From: Umezawaea beigongshangensis
Lineage (GTDB): Bacteria; Actinomycetota; Actinomycetes; Mycobacteriales; Pseudonocardiaceae
Assembly: GCF_016464305.1 (NCBI RefSeq)
Contig: NZ_JAEIOJ010000003.1
Span: forward strand, 1-64,000
Direction: 5' to 3'
Length of the DNA stretch: 64,000 bases
This document shows positions 32,057 through 42,468 of the stretch, piece after piece. A program made the position numbers and the translations under genes. The first letter of the stretch is position 1, and every line of letters begins with the position of its first letter. The notes under the pieces are model-generated. The model saw only the letters and a list, made by a program, of their open reading frames with translations, ran no database searches and had not been told where the DNA came from.

Positions 32057-34348
32057 TCAGTCGAACAGGGCCGGGAGGGTGGCCTCCCACGCCTCGCGCA
32101 GCTCCGCCAGCGGGAGCGTCCCGATGCCCTGGATCTCCAGCGCCCCCGCCTCCGGGTCCACCACGCCGACCTTGCTCCACGGCAGACCGCGCGCCGTGCA
32201 CATGTCGGTGAAGCGCAGCTCCTCGGTCCGCGGGACCGCGACCAGCACGCGTCCCGCCGACTCGCTGAAGAGCTGGACGAACGGGTCGGCGTCGCCGTCC
32301 AGGAACACCCGCGCGCCCGTCTCGCCGATCAGGCAGGCCTCGACCAGCGCCTGCGCCAGACCGCCGTCGGACAGGTCGTGCGCGGCGGACACCATGCCGT
32401 CGCGCGAACCGGCCACGAGGATCTCGCCCAGCAGCTTCTCCCGCGCCAGGTCGACCTTCGGCGGCAGACCGCCCAGGTGACCGTGCACGACGTGCGCCCA
32501 CTCGGAGCCGCCGAACTCGTCGCGCGTGTCGCCGAGCAGCAGCAGCGTCTCCCCGGCCTCCGCGCCGATCCCGGTGGGGATGCGGCGGCGGACGTCGTCG
32601 ATGACGCCGAGCACGCCCACGACCGGCGTCGGCAGGACCGCCGTGGAGCCGGTCTGGTTGTAGAAGCTGACGTTGCCGCCCGTGACCGGGATGCCCAGCT
32701 CGGCGCACCCGTCGGCGAGACCCTTCACGGCCTGCTCGAACTGCCACATGACCGCCGGGTCCTCCGGCGAGCCGAAGTTCAGGCAGTTCGTGACCGCGAC
32801 CGGGGTCGCGCCGCTGGTGGCGACGTTGCGGTACGCCTCGGCCAGCGCCAGCTGCGCGCCCGCGTACGGGTCGAGCTTGGTGAACCGGCCGTTGCAGTCC
32901 GTGGACAGCGCCACACCGCGGTTGGTCGTCTCGTCGATGCGGATCATGCCCGAGTCCGACGGCTGCGCGAGGACGGTGCCGCCCCGCACGTAGCGGTCGT
33001 ACTGGTCGGTGACCCACTTGCGGGACGCCAGGTTGGGCGAGGACGCCATCGTCGTGACGAGGGCGAGCAGCTCCTCCGGCGTCGACGGGCGGGCCAGCGC
33101 GTCGGGCGTGTCCGCCTGGAGCGCGTCCTGGTCGGCCGGGCGCTCGATCGGCCGGTGGTACACCGGGCCCTCGTGCGCGACGGTGCGCGGCGGGACGTCC
33201 ACGACGACCTCGCCGTTCCAGGTGATCACCAGGTGGTCGCCGTCGGTGACCTCGCCGATGTCGGTGGCGATGACGTCCCACTTGGCGCAGATCGCCATGA
33301 AGGCGTCGACGTCCTCGGGCTTCACCACCGCGCACATGCGCTCCTGCGACTCGCTCGACAGCACCTCCGCCGGGGTCATCCCGGTGGCGCGCAGCGGAAC
33401 CCGGTCGAGGTAGACGTGCATGCCGCCGTCACCGGCGCTGGCCAGTTCCGAGGTGGCGCAGGACAGCCCGGCGCCGCCGAGGTCCTGGATGCCGACGACG
33501 ACGCGCTGCGCGAACAGCTCCAGGCAGCACTCGATGAGCACCTTCTCGGTGAACGGGTCGCCCACCTGGACCGCCGGGAGCTTCTTGCGCCCGCCGGAGT
33601 GCTCGTCGCCGCCGAACGTCTCGCTGGCGAGCACCGACACGCCGCCGATGCCGTCGAGGCCGGTGCGAGCGCCGAACAGGACGACCCGGTTGCCGGTGCC
33701 CGACGCGTGCGCCAGGTGCAGGTCCTCGACGCGCATCGCGCCGACGCACAGGGCGTTGAGCAGCGGGTTGCCCTGGTAGGAGGAGTCGAAGACGACCTCG
33801 CCACCGATGTTGGGCAGGCCCAGGCAGTTGCCGTAGCCGCCGACGCCCGCGACGATGCCGTGCACGACGCGGCGCGTGTCGGCCGCCTCCGGGTCGCCGA
33901 AGCGCAGCGGGTCCATCACCGCGAGCGGGCGGGCGCCCATCGCGAGGATGTCGCGAACGATGCCGCCCACGCCCGTCGCCGCGCCCTGGTAGGGCTCGAC
34001 GTAGGACGGGTGGTTGTGGCTCTCCGCCTTGAACGTGACGGCCCAGCCGTCGCCGACGTCGACCACACCGGCGTTCTCGCCGATGCCCGCGAGCATCTTC
34101 GAGCGCATCTCGTCGGTGGTGGTCTCGCCGAAGTAGCTCAGGTGGACCTTCGACGACTTGTAGGAGCAGTGCTCGCTCCACATCACCGAGTACATCGCCA
34201 GCTCGGCGTCCGTGGGACGGCGGCCGAGGATCTCCTTGATGCGCGCGTACTCGTCGTCCTTGAGGCCCAGCTCGCGGTACGGCTGCTCCAGGTCGGGAGT
34301 GCCGCTGGCGTGCTCGACCGTGTCCACGGCCGGTTGGATCGCGGTCAC
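32057..34348 (-). CDS. purL: Phosphoribosylformylglycinamidine synthase subunit PurL
   Basis: Large ATP-using subunit of FGAM synthase, fourth step of purine synthesis; works with PurQ and PurS. The 763-aa protein is the small (Bacillus-type) PurL. It has [14 protein letters not shown] near the N-terminus, [28 protein letters not shown], and the C-terminal repeat of the AIR-synthetase-like fold with [18 protein letters not shown]. The GTG at 34348 overlaps the purQ stop as GTGA, completing a purS-purQ-purL operon with translational coupling at both junctions. Confidence 0.95.
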   Translation of the reverse strand: MTAIQPAVDTVEHASGTPDLEQPYRELGLKDDEYARIKEILGRRPTDAELAMYSVMWSEHCSYKSSKVHLSYFGETTTDEMRSKMLAGIGENAGVVDVGDGWAVTFKAESHNHPSYVEPYQGAATGVGGIVRDILAMGARPLAVMDPLRFGDPEAADTRRVVHGIVAGVGGYGNCLGLPNIGGEVVFDSSYQGNPLLNALCVGAMRVEDLHLAHASGTGNRVVLFGARTGLDGIGGVSVLASETFGGDEHSGGRKKLPAVQVGDPFTEKVLIECCLELFAQRVVVGIQDLGGAGLSCATSELASAGDGGMHVYLDRVPLRATGMTPAEVLSSESQERMCAVVKPEDVDAFMAICAKWDVIATDIGEVTDGDHLVITWNGEVVVDVPPRTVAHEGPVYHRPIERPADQDALQADTPDALARPSTPEELLALVTTMASSPNLASRKWVTDQYDRYVRGGTVLAQPSDSGMIRIDETTNRGVALSTDCNGRFTKLDPYAGAQLALAEAYRNVATSGATPVAVTNCLNFGSPEDPAVMWQFEQAVKGLADGCAELGIPVTGGNVSFYNQTGSTAVLPTPVVGVLGVIDDVRRRIPTGIGAEAGETLLLLGDTRDEFGGSEWAHVVHGHLGGLPPKVDLAREKLLGEILVAGSRDGMVSAAHDLSDGGLAQALVEACLIGETGARVFLDGDADPFVQLFSESAGRVLVAVPRTEELRFTDMCTARGLPWSKVGVVDPEAGALEIQGIGTLPLAELREAWEATLPALFD

Positions 34349-35025
34349 GCCGGCACCCCCACCGCGTCGATCAGGGACAGGAACACACCGAGACCGTCGT
34401 CCGTGGGACCGGTCAGCGCCTCGATCGCGTGCTCGGGGTGGGGCATGAGGCCCACGACCCGGCCGTTGGCGCTGGTGATGCCCGCGATCTCGTTGCGCGA
34501 GCCGTTGGGGTTGCCGCCGACGTAGCGGAACACCACCCGGCCCTCGCCCTCCAGCTCGTCGAGGGTCCGCTGGTCGGCCTGGTAGCCGCCCTCACCGGAC
34601 TTCAGCGGCACGAGGATCTCCGCGCCCCGCTCGTACCGGCTGGACCAGGCCGTGGTGTTGTTCTCCACCTTCAGCCACTGGTCGCGGCACACGAAGTGCA
34701 GCTTGGAGTTGCGCACGAGCGCGCCGGGCAGCAGCCCGGCCTCGCACAGGATCTGGAAGCCGTTGCAGATGCCCAGCACGGGCATGCCCTTCCCGGCGGC
34801 CTCGATCACCGACTGCATCACCGGCGCGAAGCGGGCGATGGCCCCGCAGCGCAGGTAGTCGCCGTAGGAGAAGCCACCGGGCACGACGACGGCGTCCACC
34901 CCGCGCAGGTCCGGGTCGGCGTGCCACAGCGGCACGGCCTCGGCGTCGGCGTAGCGGACGGCGCGAGCGGCGTCCACGTCGTCCAGCGTTCCGGGGAAGG
35001 TGATCACCCCGACGCGGAGACTCAT
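34345..35025 (-). CDS. purQ: Phosphoribosylformylglycinamidine synthase subunit PurQ
   Basis: Class I glutamine amidotransferase subunit that supplies ammonia to PurL. The 226-aa protein shows [20 protein letters not shown], the nucleophile elbow [10 protein letters not shown] with the catalytic cysteine, and [10 protein letters not shown] with the His and Glu of the triad. The start ATG overlaps the purS stop (ATGA), and the stop overlaps the purL start (GTGA). Confidence 0.95.
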   Translation of the reverse strand: MSLRVGVITFPGTLDDVDAARAVRYADAEAVPLWHADPDLRGVDAVVVPGGFSYGDYLRCGAIARFAPVMQSVIEAAGKGMPVLGICNGFQILCEAGLLPGALVRNSKLHFVCRDQWLKVENNTTAWSSRYERGAEILVPLKSGEGGYQADQRTLDELEGEGRVVFRYVGGNPNGSRNEIAGITSANGRVVGLMPHPEHAIEALTGPTDDGLGVFLSLIDAVGVPA

Positions 35026-35261
35026 GCGTCCACCCGCCGAACGACCCAGTCCTCGATGACCGGGTTCGCGAGGAAGGTCTCGGCGATCTTGGCGAGCGTG
35101 GCGTCGTCGACGGTGTCGTCGACCTCCAGCTCGAAGTGCTTGCCCTGGCGGACACTGGTGACGCCCTCGAAACCGAGGCGGGGCAGCGCGTTCGCCACCG
35201 CCTGGCCTTGCGGGTCGAGGATCTCGGGCTTCGGAACGACGTCGACGACGACTCGGGCCAC
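35022..35261 (-). CDS. purS: Phosphoribosylformylglycinamidine synthase subunit PurS
   Basis: A 79-aa structural subunit that bridges PurL and PurQ. The sequence [35 protein letters not shown] and [12 protein letters not shown] is diagnostic of PurS, and the length is normal. I chose the GTG at 35261, with GGAG nine bases upstream; the 30-codon extension to 35351 has no PurS-like sequence. First gene of purSQL; its promoter must lie in the 188-bp divergent gap before the epimerase gene, where I see no clear operator. Confidence 0.92.
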   Translation of the reverse strand: MARVVVDVVPKPEILDPQGQAVANALPRLGFEGVTSVRQGKHFELEVDDTVDDATLAKIAETFLANPVIEDWVVRRVDA

Positions 35262-35449
35262 GACAGGCTGCTCCCTGAACAGAGGGCTGGCGGTACCTCG
35301 AAAGCCTAACTGACCTGGGTGTTCACCCCGCCGACGGGTGGCGTGCCCCACACCGTCACCAGCGGGATGTCACGGGAATCACCCGTCCGTGCGTTCACCG
35401 TGAGCGAGAGCGGTGGCGTCCCCGGAGGGGCGGGGTCAGGGTGTGGTCC

Positions 35450-36439
35450 ATGCGAATCCTGGTGCTCGGAGGAACGCTCTTCCTCAGCAGGGCGGTCGTG
35501 ACCGAGGCGCTGCGGCGCGGCCACGACGTCGTGTGCGCGGCGCGCGGCGAGTCCGGCGGGGTGCCCGACGGCGCCCGGCTCGTCCCGGTCGACCGGGACC
35601 GGCCCGGCGCGCTCGACGCGCTCGCCGGTGAGCGGTTCGACGCCGTGGTGGACGTGGCGAGGATGAACGTGACCTGGGTGCGCGAGGCGCTGCGCGCGCT
35701 GGGCGGGAGAGCGGGCCACTGGACGTTCGTGTCCAGCATCTCCGTCTACGCCGACCAGTCGGCGCTCGGCGGGACCGTCGCGGACGCGCTGCTGCCCCCG
35801 CTGGAGGACGATCCGGACGCCGAGCCGACGCCGGACCGCTACGGGTCGGTGAAGGTGGCCAGCGAGCTGGCCGTGCGGGACGCGCTGGGCGACGCGGCGT
35901 TCGTGCTGCGCTCCGGCCTGATCACCGGGACCGGCGACACGTCCGACCGGTTCGGCTACTGGCCCGCGCGGCTCTCCCTCGGCGGGCGGGTCGCCGTGCC
36001 CGACACGCCCGACCAGCCGTTCTCCCACGTCGACGTGCGCGATCTGGCCGCGTGGATCGTCGACGCGGGCGAGCGGCGCCTGGCCGGCACGTTCGACGGC
36101 ACGGGCCCGGCAACACCGCTGGCGATGGCGCTGGGCGAGATCGCGGGCGCGGTGGCTCCGCCGGGCACCGAGCTGGTGCGCGTTCCGGTGCAGACGCTGG
36201 AGAGCAGGGGCGTGTCCGCGTGGTCCGGGCCGCGCTCGCTGCCGCTGTGGCTGCCGCCGTCGCACGTCGGGATGCTGGCCCACGACCCCGGCCCGGCGCT
36301 GGCGGCCGGGCTGGGGGTGCGGCCGATCACCGACACCGCCCTCGCCGCGCTGGAGCACGAACGCTCCCTCGGGCCGGACCGCGAGCGCCGCGCGGGCCTG
36401 ACCGCGCGGGAGGAGGCCGACCTGCTGGCCGCGCTCTGA
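35450..36439 (+). CDS. NAD-dependent epimerase/dehydratase family protein
   Basis: A 329-aa extended short-chain dehydrogenase. The Rossmann motif is ILVLGGTLFLSRAV (GGxxFxxR variant), followed by SSISVYAD and a YGSVKVASE active-site segment with the Tyr-x-x-x-Lys pair (Tyr in RYGSVK). This variant is frequent in actinobacteria among reductase-like proteins of unknown substrate. I prefer the ATG at 35450 over a GTG at 35441, because residue 1 then begins directly at the Rossmann strand. Divergent from purSQL. Confidence 0.82.
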   Translation: MRILVLGGTLFLSRAVVTEALRRGHDVVCAARGESGGVPDGARLVPVDRDRPGALDALAGERFDAVVDVARMNVTWVREALRALGGRAGHWTFVSSISVYADQSALGGTVADALLPPLEDDPDAEPTPDRYGSVKVASELAVRDALGDAAFVLRSGLITGTGDTSDRFGYWPARLSLGGRVAVPDTPDQPFSHVDVRDLAAWIVDAGERRLAGTFDGTGPATPLAMALGEIAGAVAPPGTELVRVPVQTLESRGVSAWSGPRSLPLWLPPSHVGMLAHDPGPALAAGLGVRPITDTALAALEHERSLGPDRERRAGLTAREEADLLAAL

Positions 36440-36496
36440 AACACGGCGCGGGCGGGCCTAGGCTGAGCGGAACGGCTGCCCGGAGGGGGAACGACG

Positions 36497-37132
36497 ATGC
36501 AGATCGTCCACTACGGACATTCCTGCGTGCTGCTCGACACGGGGGCTGCGCGGCTGCTGTTCGACCCCGGCACGTTCTCCAGCGGCTTCGAGGACCTGAC
36601 GGACCTGGACGCCGTGCTGGTCACCCACCAGCACGCCGACCACCTCGACCCGGAGCGCCTGCCCGCGCTGCTCGACGCCAACCCCGGCGCGCGGCTCGTC
36701 GCCGACCCCGGCTCGGCGCGCGAGCTGGCGGACGGGGGGATCACCGCCACCGTCGCACGGGCCGGGGACGCGCTCGACCTGTCCGGCGTCGCCGTGTCGG
36801 TGATCGGCGCGGACCACGAGGTGGTCCACCCGGACCTGCCGGTGGTCGACAACGTCGGCTACCTGGTCGAGCACGGCGCGTTCTACCACCCCGGCGACTC
36901 GCTGCACGTGCCGGAGCAGCAGGTCGACGTGCTGGCCCTGCCGACCGCGGCGCCGTGGATGAGGGCCGCCGACGCCGTGGACTTCCTGCGCGCCGTGGCT
37001 CCGCGCGCGGCGGTGCCGGTCCACCAGGAGCTCCTGGCGGTGAAGGACCTGTACTACTCGCTGTTCGAGCGCCTCGCGCCGAAGGGCACGGTCGTCGCGC
37101 CGCTGACGCCGGGAGAGCCGACGCGGGTCTGA
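36497..37132 (+). CDS. MBL-fold metallo-hydrolase
   Basis: A 211-aa metallo-beta-lactamase-fold hydrolase of the UlaG/YtnP-like short class. The metal motif VTHQHADHLD is present, with further ligands likely in GADHEVVH, FYHPGDSLH and VPVHQE. It begins MQIVHYGHSCVLLD, a typical start for this class. The ribosome site GGAGGGGG is strong. The last 79 bp overlap the 3' end of the convergent DUF2334 gene. Substrate unknown. Confidence 0.88.
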   Translation: MQIVHYGHSCVLLDTGAARLLFDPGTFSSGFEDLTDLDAVLVTHQHADHLDPERLPALLDANPGARLVADPGSARELADGGITATVARAGDALDLSGVAVSVIGADHEVVHPDLPVVDNVGYLVEHGAFYHPGDSLHVPEQQVDVLALPTAAPWMRAADAVDFLRAVAPRAAVPVHQELLAVKDLYYSLFERLAPKGTVVAPLTPGEPTRV

Positions 37133-37749
37133 GACTGGTAGGTGGTCGGCGCGGCGCCGTGGTGCAGCGCGATGTCCACCGCGTCCAGGACGGCCTGACG
37201 CGGGCCGAGCCGGTCGAGGTCGGACGCGTCGACCGCGAGGCGGACGAGCCCACCGCGCCGGGCGACCCTGGCCGCGCCCAGCACCAGCGCCCGGCAGCGC
37301 CACGGCTCCCCCCGCTCACCGCCGACGCGCCGCAGGCCGTGCACGCGGGCGGGCTCGGTCCGTCCCGTGCGCAGGTCCCGCACGGCCACGGCGTCGGCGC
37401 ACAGCGCGAACCGGTGCCGGCGCAGCGCGGTGAGCGTGCCGGCGGACGCGCGGCGCGGCGGCGCGTAGCAGTCGGCCACCAGGCCCAGCCGCTCCAGCAC
37501 GTTCCGCGCGGCGATCAGCCGCAGGTTCGCCTCGTGGGCGAACTCCACGCCACCGTCGCAGCGCAGGACCAGCGCGTCACCGGCGGCCGTGCGCTGCTTC
37601 ACCCAGTCGTGGACCGGGCCGACCGCGCGCGGCGCGACGACCAGGGAGAGCGGGACGTTCCTGCGGTCGAGCTCCGCGGCGAGGTCGGCGCACCGGTCGA
37701 GGGTGCCGGCGCCGACACCGGACAGCGAGACCACGAGCTGTGAGGACAC
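37054..37749 (-). CDS. DUF2334 (polysaccharide deacetylase-like) protein
   Basis: A 231-aa protein beginning with VSSQLVVSLSGVGAGTLDRCADLAAELDRR, the pattern of actinobacterial DUF2334 proteins, which have a deacetylase-like NodB barrel. The barrel strands are traceable (PLSLVVAPR, ALVLRCDGGVEFAHEANLRL, LVRLAVDASDLDRLG). The usual metal-binding His-x-x-x-His is not obvious, so catalysis is uncertain. The start is a GTG at 37749 with a poor ribosome site. It overlaps the convergent MBL gene by 79 bp; the final 25 residues may therefore be constrained by the other strand. It lies 89 bp after purC. Confidence 0.7.
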   Translation of the reverse strand: MSSQLVVSLSGVGAGTLDRCADLAAELDRRNVPLSLVVAPRAVGPVHDWVKQRTAAGDALVLRCDGGVEFAHEANLRLIAARNVLERLGLVADCYAPPRRASAGTLTALRRHRFALCADAVAVRDLRTGRTEPARVHGLRRVGGERGEPWRCRALVLGAARVARRGGLVRLAVDASDLDRLGPRQAVLDAVDIALHHGAAPTTYQSQTRVGSPGVSGATTVPFGARRSNSE

Positions 37750-37838
37750 GACACCAGTGGGCCCGGCCCGGATGACGGCGGCCCGAAGGCCGGGTGACGT
37801 CCGCGCGCAGTTCTGCCGAACTTCCGCCGAGACGCCGC

Positions 37839-38720
<882 letters not shown>

Positions 38721-38810
38721 GGCGGCAGCCTACGTGTGCGACCGGCCCTCGCGCGCACCGGCCGTCCCACCCCCCGGGCACGGGTGGCGACCCGGGGCAG
38801 GATTCTCGTC

Positions 38811-39662
38811 ATGCGTGTTCCGGTCCTGCTCATCGCCGCCGCGACCGTCCTGGCCGCCGCCTGCGCCCCCGTCGACGAGTCCCCCTCCGCCACCGGCGCC
38901 CCCGGTGCCGCGGACTGCGCCCGGGAGTCGCTGAAGACCCTCACCCCGGAGAAGTTCACCTTCGGCACCGACCAGCCCGCCTACGAGCCGTGGTTCGTCG
39001 ACGACGACCCCGCCAACGGCCGGGGGTTCGAGTCGGCGGTCGCGTACGCCCTCGCCGAGGAGCTGGGGTACGAGCGGTCCGACGTGCTCTGGACGCGCGT
39101 GCCGTTCACCGCGGCCGTCCAGCCCGGTGCCAAGACCTTCGACGTCGACCTCAACCAGTTCTCGATCACCGACGAGCGCGAGCGGGCCGTCGACTTCTCC
39201 GCGCCGTACTACGACGTGACCCAGGCCGTCGTGGCGCTGAAGTCCTCACCGGCGGCGAGCGCGAAGTCCCTGGCCGACCTGAAGGACGTCACGATCGGCG
39301 CGCAGGTCGGCACCACGAGCTACGACGCGGCGGTGGAGCTGGGCTCCGCGCGGGACGTCGCCGTCTACAACACCAACGACGACGCCAAGGCCGCGCTGGG
39401 CAACGGTCAGATCGACGCGCTCGTGCTGGACCTGCCGACGGCGTTCTACGTGACGTCCGCCGAGCTGACCGACGGGACGATCGTCGGCCAGCTCCCCGCC
39501 GGCGACGGCACCGGCGAGCAGTTCGGCGCCGTGCTCGACGAGGGCAGCCCGCTCACCGCGTGCGTCTCGCGGGCCGTGGAGGCGCTGCGCGCGGACGGCA
39601 CGCTGGCCGCGCTGGAGCAGGAGTGGCTCGCCGGGGCGGGCAACGCCCCCGAACTGCGGTGA
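38811..39662 (+). CDS. Polar amino-acid ABC transporter substrate-binding lipoprotein
   Basis: A 283-aa receptor of the glutamine/arginine-binding (SBP_bac_3) type. The signal peptide MRVPVLLIAAATVLAAAC ends in a lipobox. The fold is visible as FTFGTDQPAYEPWF, NQFSITDERERAVDFSAPYYD (a key ligand-contact segment), IGAQVGTTSYDAA and EQFGAVLDEGSPL. First of three coupled genes forming an importer; its stop overlaps the permease start as GTGA. The exact amino acid cannot be read from the sequence. Confidence 0.92.
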   Translation: MRVPVLLIAAATVLAAACAPVDESPSATGAPGAADCARESLKTLTPEKFTFGTDQPAYEPWFVDDDPANGRGFESAVAYALAEELGYERSDVLWTRVPFTAAVQPGAKTFDVDLNQFSITDERERAVDFSAPYYDVTQAVVALKSSPAASAKSLADLKDVTIGAQVGTTSYDAAVELGSARDVAVYNTNDDAKAALGNGQIDALVLDLPTAFYVTSAELTDGTIVGQLPAGDGTGEQFGAVLDEGSPLTACVSRAVEALRADGTLAALEQEWLAGAGNAPELR

Positions 39663-40489
39663 TCAGCGACCTCCAGCGGGAGCGCCTGGCGCACCGGCGC
39701 TCCCGCTCCCGCCGCTCCACGCTGATCGCGCTGGTGTCCACGGTCGTCTTCGCCGCCGTCGCCTGGTTCACCGTGACCTCCTCGCCGGGCTGGCCGCGGG
39801 TGCGGCGGTCGTTCTTCGACCTGGAGACGGCGCGGCGCTCGCTGCCCGCGGTGCTCGACGGGCTGTGGCTGAACGTGCGCGTGCTCGTCGTGTGCGAGGT
39901 GCTGATCCTGGTGCTGGCGCTGGGGATCGCGGCGCTGCGCACCCTGCGCGGCCCCGTGTGGTTCCCGGTGCGGGTGCTCGCCACGGGCTACGTGGACCTG
40001 TTCCGCGGGCTGCCGCTGATCATCTGCCTGTACCTGGTGGGGTTCGGCCTGCCCGGCCTGCGGCTGACCGGCCTGCCCCGCGACCCGGTGGTGCTGGGCT
40101 CGATCGCGCTGGTCCTGGTGTACTCCGCCTACGTCGCCGAGGTGTTCCGCGCGGGCATCGAGTCGGTGCACCCGTCGCAGCTGGCCGCCGCGCGCTCGCT
40201 CGGGCTGGACCACGGCCGCACGATGCGGATCGTGGTGCTGCCGCAGGCCGTGCGGCGCGTGCTGCCCGCGCTGCTCAACGACTTCGTGGCGCTGCAGAAG
40301 GACTGCGGGCTGATCTCCGTCCTCGGCGCGGTGGACGCGGTGCGCGCCGCGCAGATCGCCTCCGCCTCGTCGTACAACTTCACGCCCCACGTGGTGGCGG
40401 GGTTGCTGTTCGTGCTGCTCGCCGTGCCGTCGGCGCGGCTGGCGGACCTGGTGTCGCGGCGTGCCGCGAGGAGGTGGGGTGCGGCGTGA
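39659..40489 (+). CDS. Amino-acid ABC transporter permease
   Basis: A 276-aa HisM/GlnP-type membrane permease. Five or so hydrophobic segments start at about residue 23 (LIALVSTVVFAAVAWF). The family signatures are DLFRGLPLIICLYLVGFG and the EAA-like loop IESVHPSQLAAARSLGLDHGRTM, which docks with the ATPase. The GTG at 39659 is fused to the upstream stop (GTGA), and its own stop overlaps the ATPase start. Confidence 0.92.
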   Translation: MISDLQRERLAHRRSRSRRSTLIALVSTVVFAAVAWFTVTSSPGWPRVRRSFFDLETARRSLPAVLDGLWLNVRVLVVCEVLILVLALGIAALRTLRGPVWFPVRVLATGYVDLFRGLPLIICLYLVGFGLPGLRLTGLPRDPVVLGSIALVLVYSAYVAEVFRAGIESVHPSQLAAARSLGLDHGRTMRIVVLPQAVRRVLPALLNDFVALQKDCGLISVLGAVDAVRAAQIASASSYNFTPHVVAGLLFVLLAVPSARLADLVSRRAARRWGAA

Positions 40490-41238
40490 GCGGACCGGTG
40501 CTGTCGGTGCGGGGACTCGTCAAGAGCTACGGCGCCGACCGGGTGCTCGACGGCGTCGACCTGGACGTGCACGAGCACGAGGTCGTCGTGCTGATCGGCG
40601 CGTCCGGGTCGGGCAAGTCGACGCTGCTGCGCTGCGTGGACCTGCTGGAGGAGGTCGACGACGGGCAGGTGCTGCTCGACGGGCAGGACGTGTCCGACCC
40701 GCGGGTGGACGCCGACGTGGCCCGGAGGGCGATGGGCGTGGTGTTCCAGCAGTTCAACCTGTTCCCGCACCTCAGCGTGCTGGACAACGTGACGCTGGCC
40801 TCGCGCGTGGTGCACGGCGTGCCCCGCGAGCGGGCCGAGCGGGAGGCGCTGGCGCTGCTGGAGCGGGTCGGCGTGGGCGACAAGGCCCGCGCGCACCCCG
40901 ACCGGCTCTCCGGCGGTCAGCAGCAGCGGGTGGCGATAGCCCGCGCGCTGGCCCACGAGCCGCGCCTGCTGCTGCTGGACGAGATCACCAGCGCGCTGGA
41001 CCCCGAGCTCGTCGGCGAGGTCCTGACGCTGGTCCGCGAGCTGGCGGCGCAGGGCCGCACGATCCTGATGGCGACCCACGAGATGGGCTTCGCCAAGCAG
41101 GTGGCCGACCGGGTGTGCTTCCTGGACCGCGGCAGGCTGGTCGAGTCGGGCCCGCCGGAGCAGGTGCTGGGCGAGCCGGAGCACGAGCGGACCAGGCAGT
41201 TCCTGCGACGGATCGTGGCGGCCGGACGCCTCGTGTGA
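40486..41238 (+). CDS. Amino-acid ABC transporter ATP-binding protein (GlnQ type)
   Basis: A 250-aa ATPase energising the preceding permease. Walker A is GASGSGKST, the Q-loop FQQFNLFPHLSVLDNV (characteristic of GlnQ/ArtP), signature LSGGQQQRVAIARAL, Walker B LLLLDEITSALDPE and H-loop ATHEMGFAKQVADRV. Note DEIT in place of the more common DEPT. The GTG at 40486 has GAGGAGG upstream and overlaps the permease stop (GTGA). Confidence 0.95.
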   Translation: MSGPVLSVRGLVKSYGADRVLDGVDLDVHEHEVVVLIGASGSGKSTLLRCVDLLEEVDDGQVLLDGQDVSDPRVDADVARRAMGVVFQQFNLFPHLSVLDNVTLASRVVHGVPRERAEREALALLERVGVGDKARAHPDRLSGGQQQRVAIARALAHEPRLLLLDEITSALDPELVGEVLTLVRELAAQGRTILMATHEMGFAKQVADRVCFLDRGRLVESGPPEQVLGEPEHERTRQFLRRIVAAGRLV

Positions 41239-41278
41239 CCTGGTCGGGCGACTGCCGCGTTGGGCCGAACGGTCTAGT

Positions 41279-41791
41279 GTGCTGCTGGTGCAGCGGTGCA
41301 GCGTCGTGGTCCCCGCCCTCGTCCTCGTCCTGGGGACGGCGGGCTGCGGCGGCCCCGACAGCGCCCCGCCCGCGCCGACGTCGTCGTCGTCGTCGGCTCC
41401 GACGCCCGCCTCCGCGTCCTCCTCGCCCTCCGCGAGCAGCTCGCCCTCGTCGCGCCCGCTCCCGGCCAACGTGACGATCGTGGTCCGCACGACCACCACG
41501 CCGCCTCCCCCTCCACCGCCGCCGCCACCGCCACCGGTCGCGCAGGAGGAGGTCGAGGTGACGACGTCGGAGCCGGCGCCGGCTCCGACGCGGGAGGAGA
41601 CCCCCGTCGAGGCGCCGACGACGGAGGCGCCGCCGGCGCGGACCGAGGCACCGGTGTCGCCGACGTTCCAGGAGCTGGCCCTGCCGGGCTCCCCCTGCGA
41701 CGCGGAGGGCGCGACGGCGAGCGGCATCGGCGGCAACCAGCTGGTGTGCGCTCCCGGCGCGGGAGGCCGTCTGCGCTGGCGGCACACCTGA
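41279..41791 (+). CDS. Pro/Ser-rich lipoprotein with C-terminal Cys-Cys-Trp motif
   Basis: A 170-aa envelope protein. An N-terminal signal peptide ends in LGTAGCGG (lipobox). A Ser/Pro/Ala-rich wall-spanning linker follows, with a run of 12 prolines at about residue 75. The last 35 residues are non-repetitive: SPCDAEGATAS, LVCAPG and LRWRHT. That end is shared with the next gene. Such a layout suggests a tether across the cell wall presenting a small disulfide-bonded C-terminal cap. Function unknown. The start is a GTG at 41279 or 41288. Confidence 0.68.
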   Translation: MLLVQRCSVVVPALVLVLGTAGCGGPDSAPPAPTSSSSSAPTPASASSSPSASSSPSSRPLPANVTIVVRTTTTPPPPPPPPPPPPVAQEEVEVTTSEPAPAPTREETPVEAPTTEAPPARTEAPVSPTFQELALPGSPCDAEGATASGIGGNQLVCAPGAGGRLRWRHT

Positions 41792-41901
41792 CCTGCCACA
41801 CGGACGGGTGAAGGTCTGCCGATCGGGATAACGGAGGGTCAGAGGAGTGCGATCACCCGGACACCGGGCAACGTCGCCGACACCGCCCACCAGGAGTGCT
41901 C

Positions 41902-42468
41902 GTGCCTCAACTCCACCGTCTTCCCCCCGCCCTCTTCCGCTGGTGGTGGCGCACCCCGTCCTGGTCGCGTCTGCTCACCTCGCTCGGCGGTGGCCTCCTC
42001 GCGATCACGGTGCTCGGAGCGCTCGTGGCGCCACCGCTGCCGGTGAAGCCGGTGTCCGGCACGGTGCCGCCCGGCACCACGACCACCGGTGCCGCCTCGA
42101 CGACCTCCGCGCCCGTCTCGTCGACCGCGAGTCCGGCGGCCAGCAGCGCGCCGAGCAGCGCCACGACGACCACCGGCACCACCACCGCTTCCGCACCACC
42201 GCCCGTGGTCACGAGCGAGGTGGCCGCCGCGACCGTGCCGGAGCCCCGACAGGTGCCCGCTCCGGCTCCCGCCCCCGCTCCGGCTCCGGCTCCCGCTCCG
42301 GCGCCAGCACCGGCTCCGGCCCCCGCTCCGACGCGCGACGGTTCCGCCGGCACGGTGCGCGGCGGGTCGTTCTGCTCGCCCGCGGGCTCGACCGGGGTGA
42401 GCGCGACCGGCAAGCCCATGGTGTGCGCCACCGCTTCGGACGGAAAGCTGAGGTGGCAGGGAGCATGA
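41902..42468 (+). CDS. Membrane-anchored Ala-Pro-rich protein, paralogous C-terminus to its neighbour
   Basis: A 188-aa protein with a cytoplasmic N-terminus (FRWWWRTPSWSR), one membrane helix (about residues 28-46), a Thr/Ser/Pro linker, a 25-residue alternating Pro-Ala rod, and a C-terminal cap FCSPAGSTGVSA, MVCATASDGKLRW that aligns with the cap of the preceding lipoprotein. A Pro-Ala rod is stiff, as in TonB, and could span the envelope. I prefer the GTG at 41902, with GGAG five bases upstream, over 41896. The stop overlaps the next start (ATGA). Confidence 0.68.
   Translation: MPQLHRLPPALFRWWWRTPSWSRLLTSLGGGLLAITVLGALVAPPLPVKPVSGTVPPGTTTTGAASTTSAPVSSTASPAASSAPSSATTTTGTTTASAPPPVVTSEVAAATVPEPRQVPAPAPAPAPAPAPAPAPAPAPAPAPTRDGSAGTVRGGSFCSPAGSTGVSATGKPMVCATASDGKLRWQGA
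42256..42330 (+). repeat. Pro-Ala codon repeat, 25 codons
   Basis: Degenerate hexanucleotide repeat of the GCTCCG type encoding alternating Pro and Ala inside the preceding CDS. It is likely to vary in length between strains. Confidence 0.85.
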
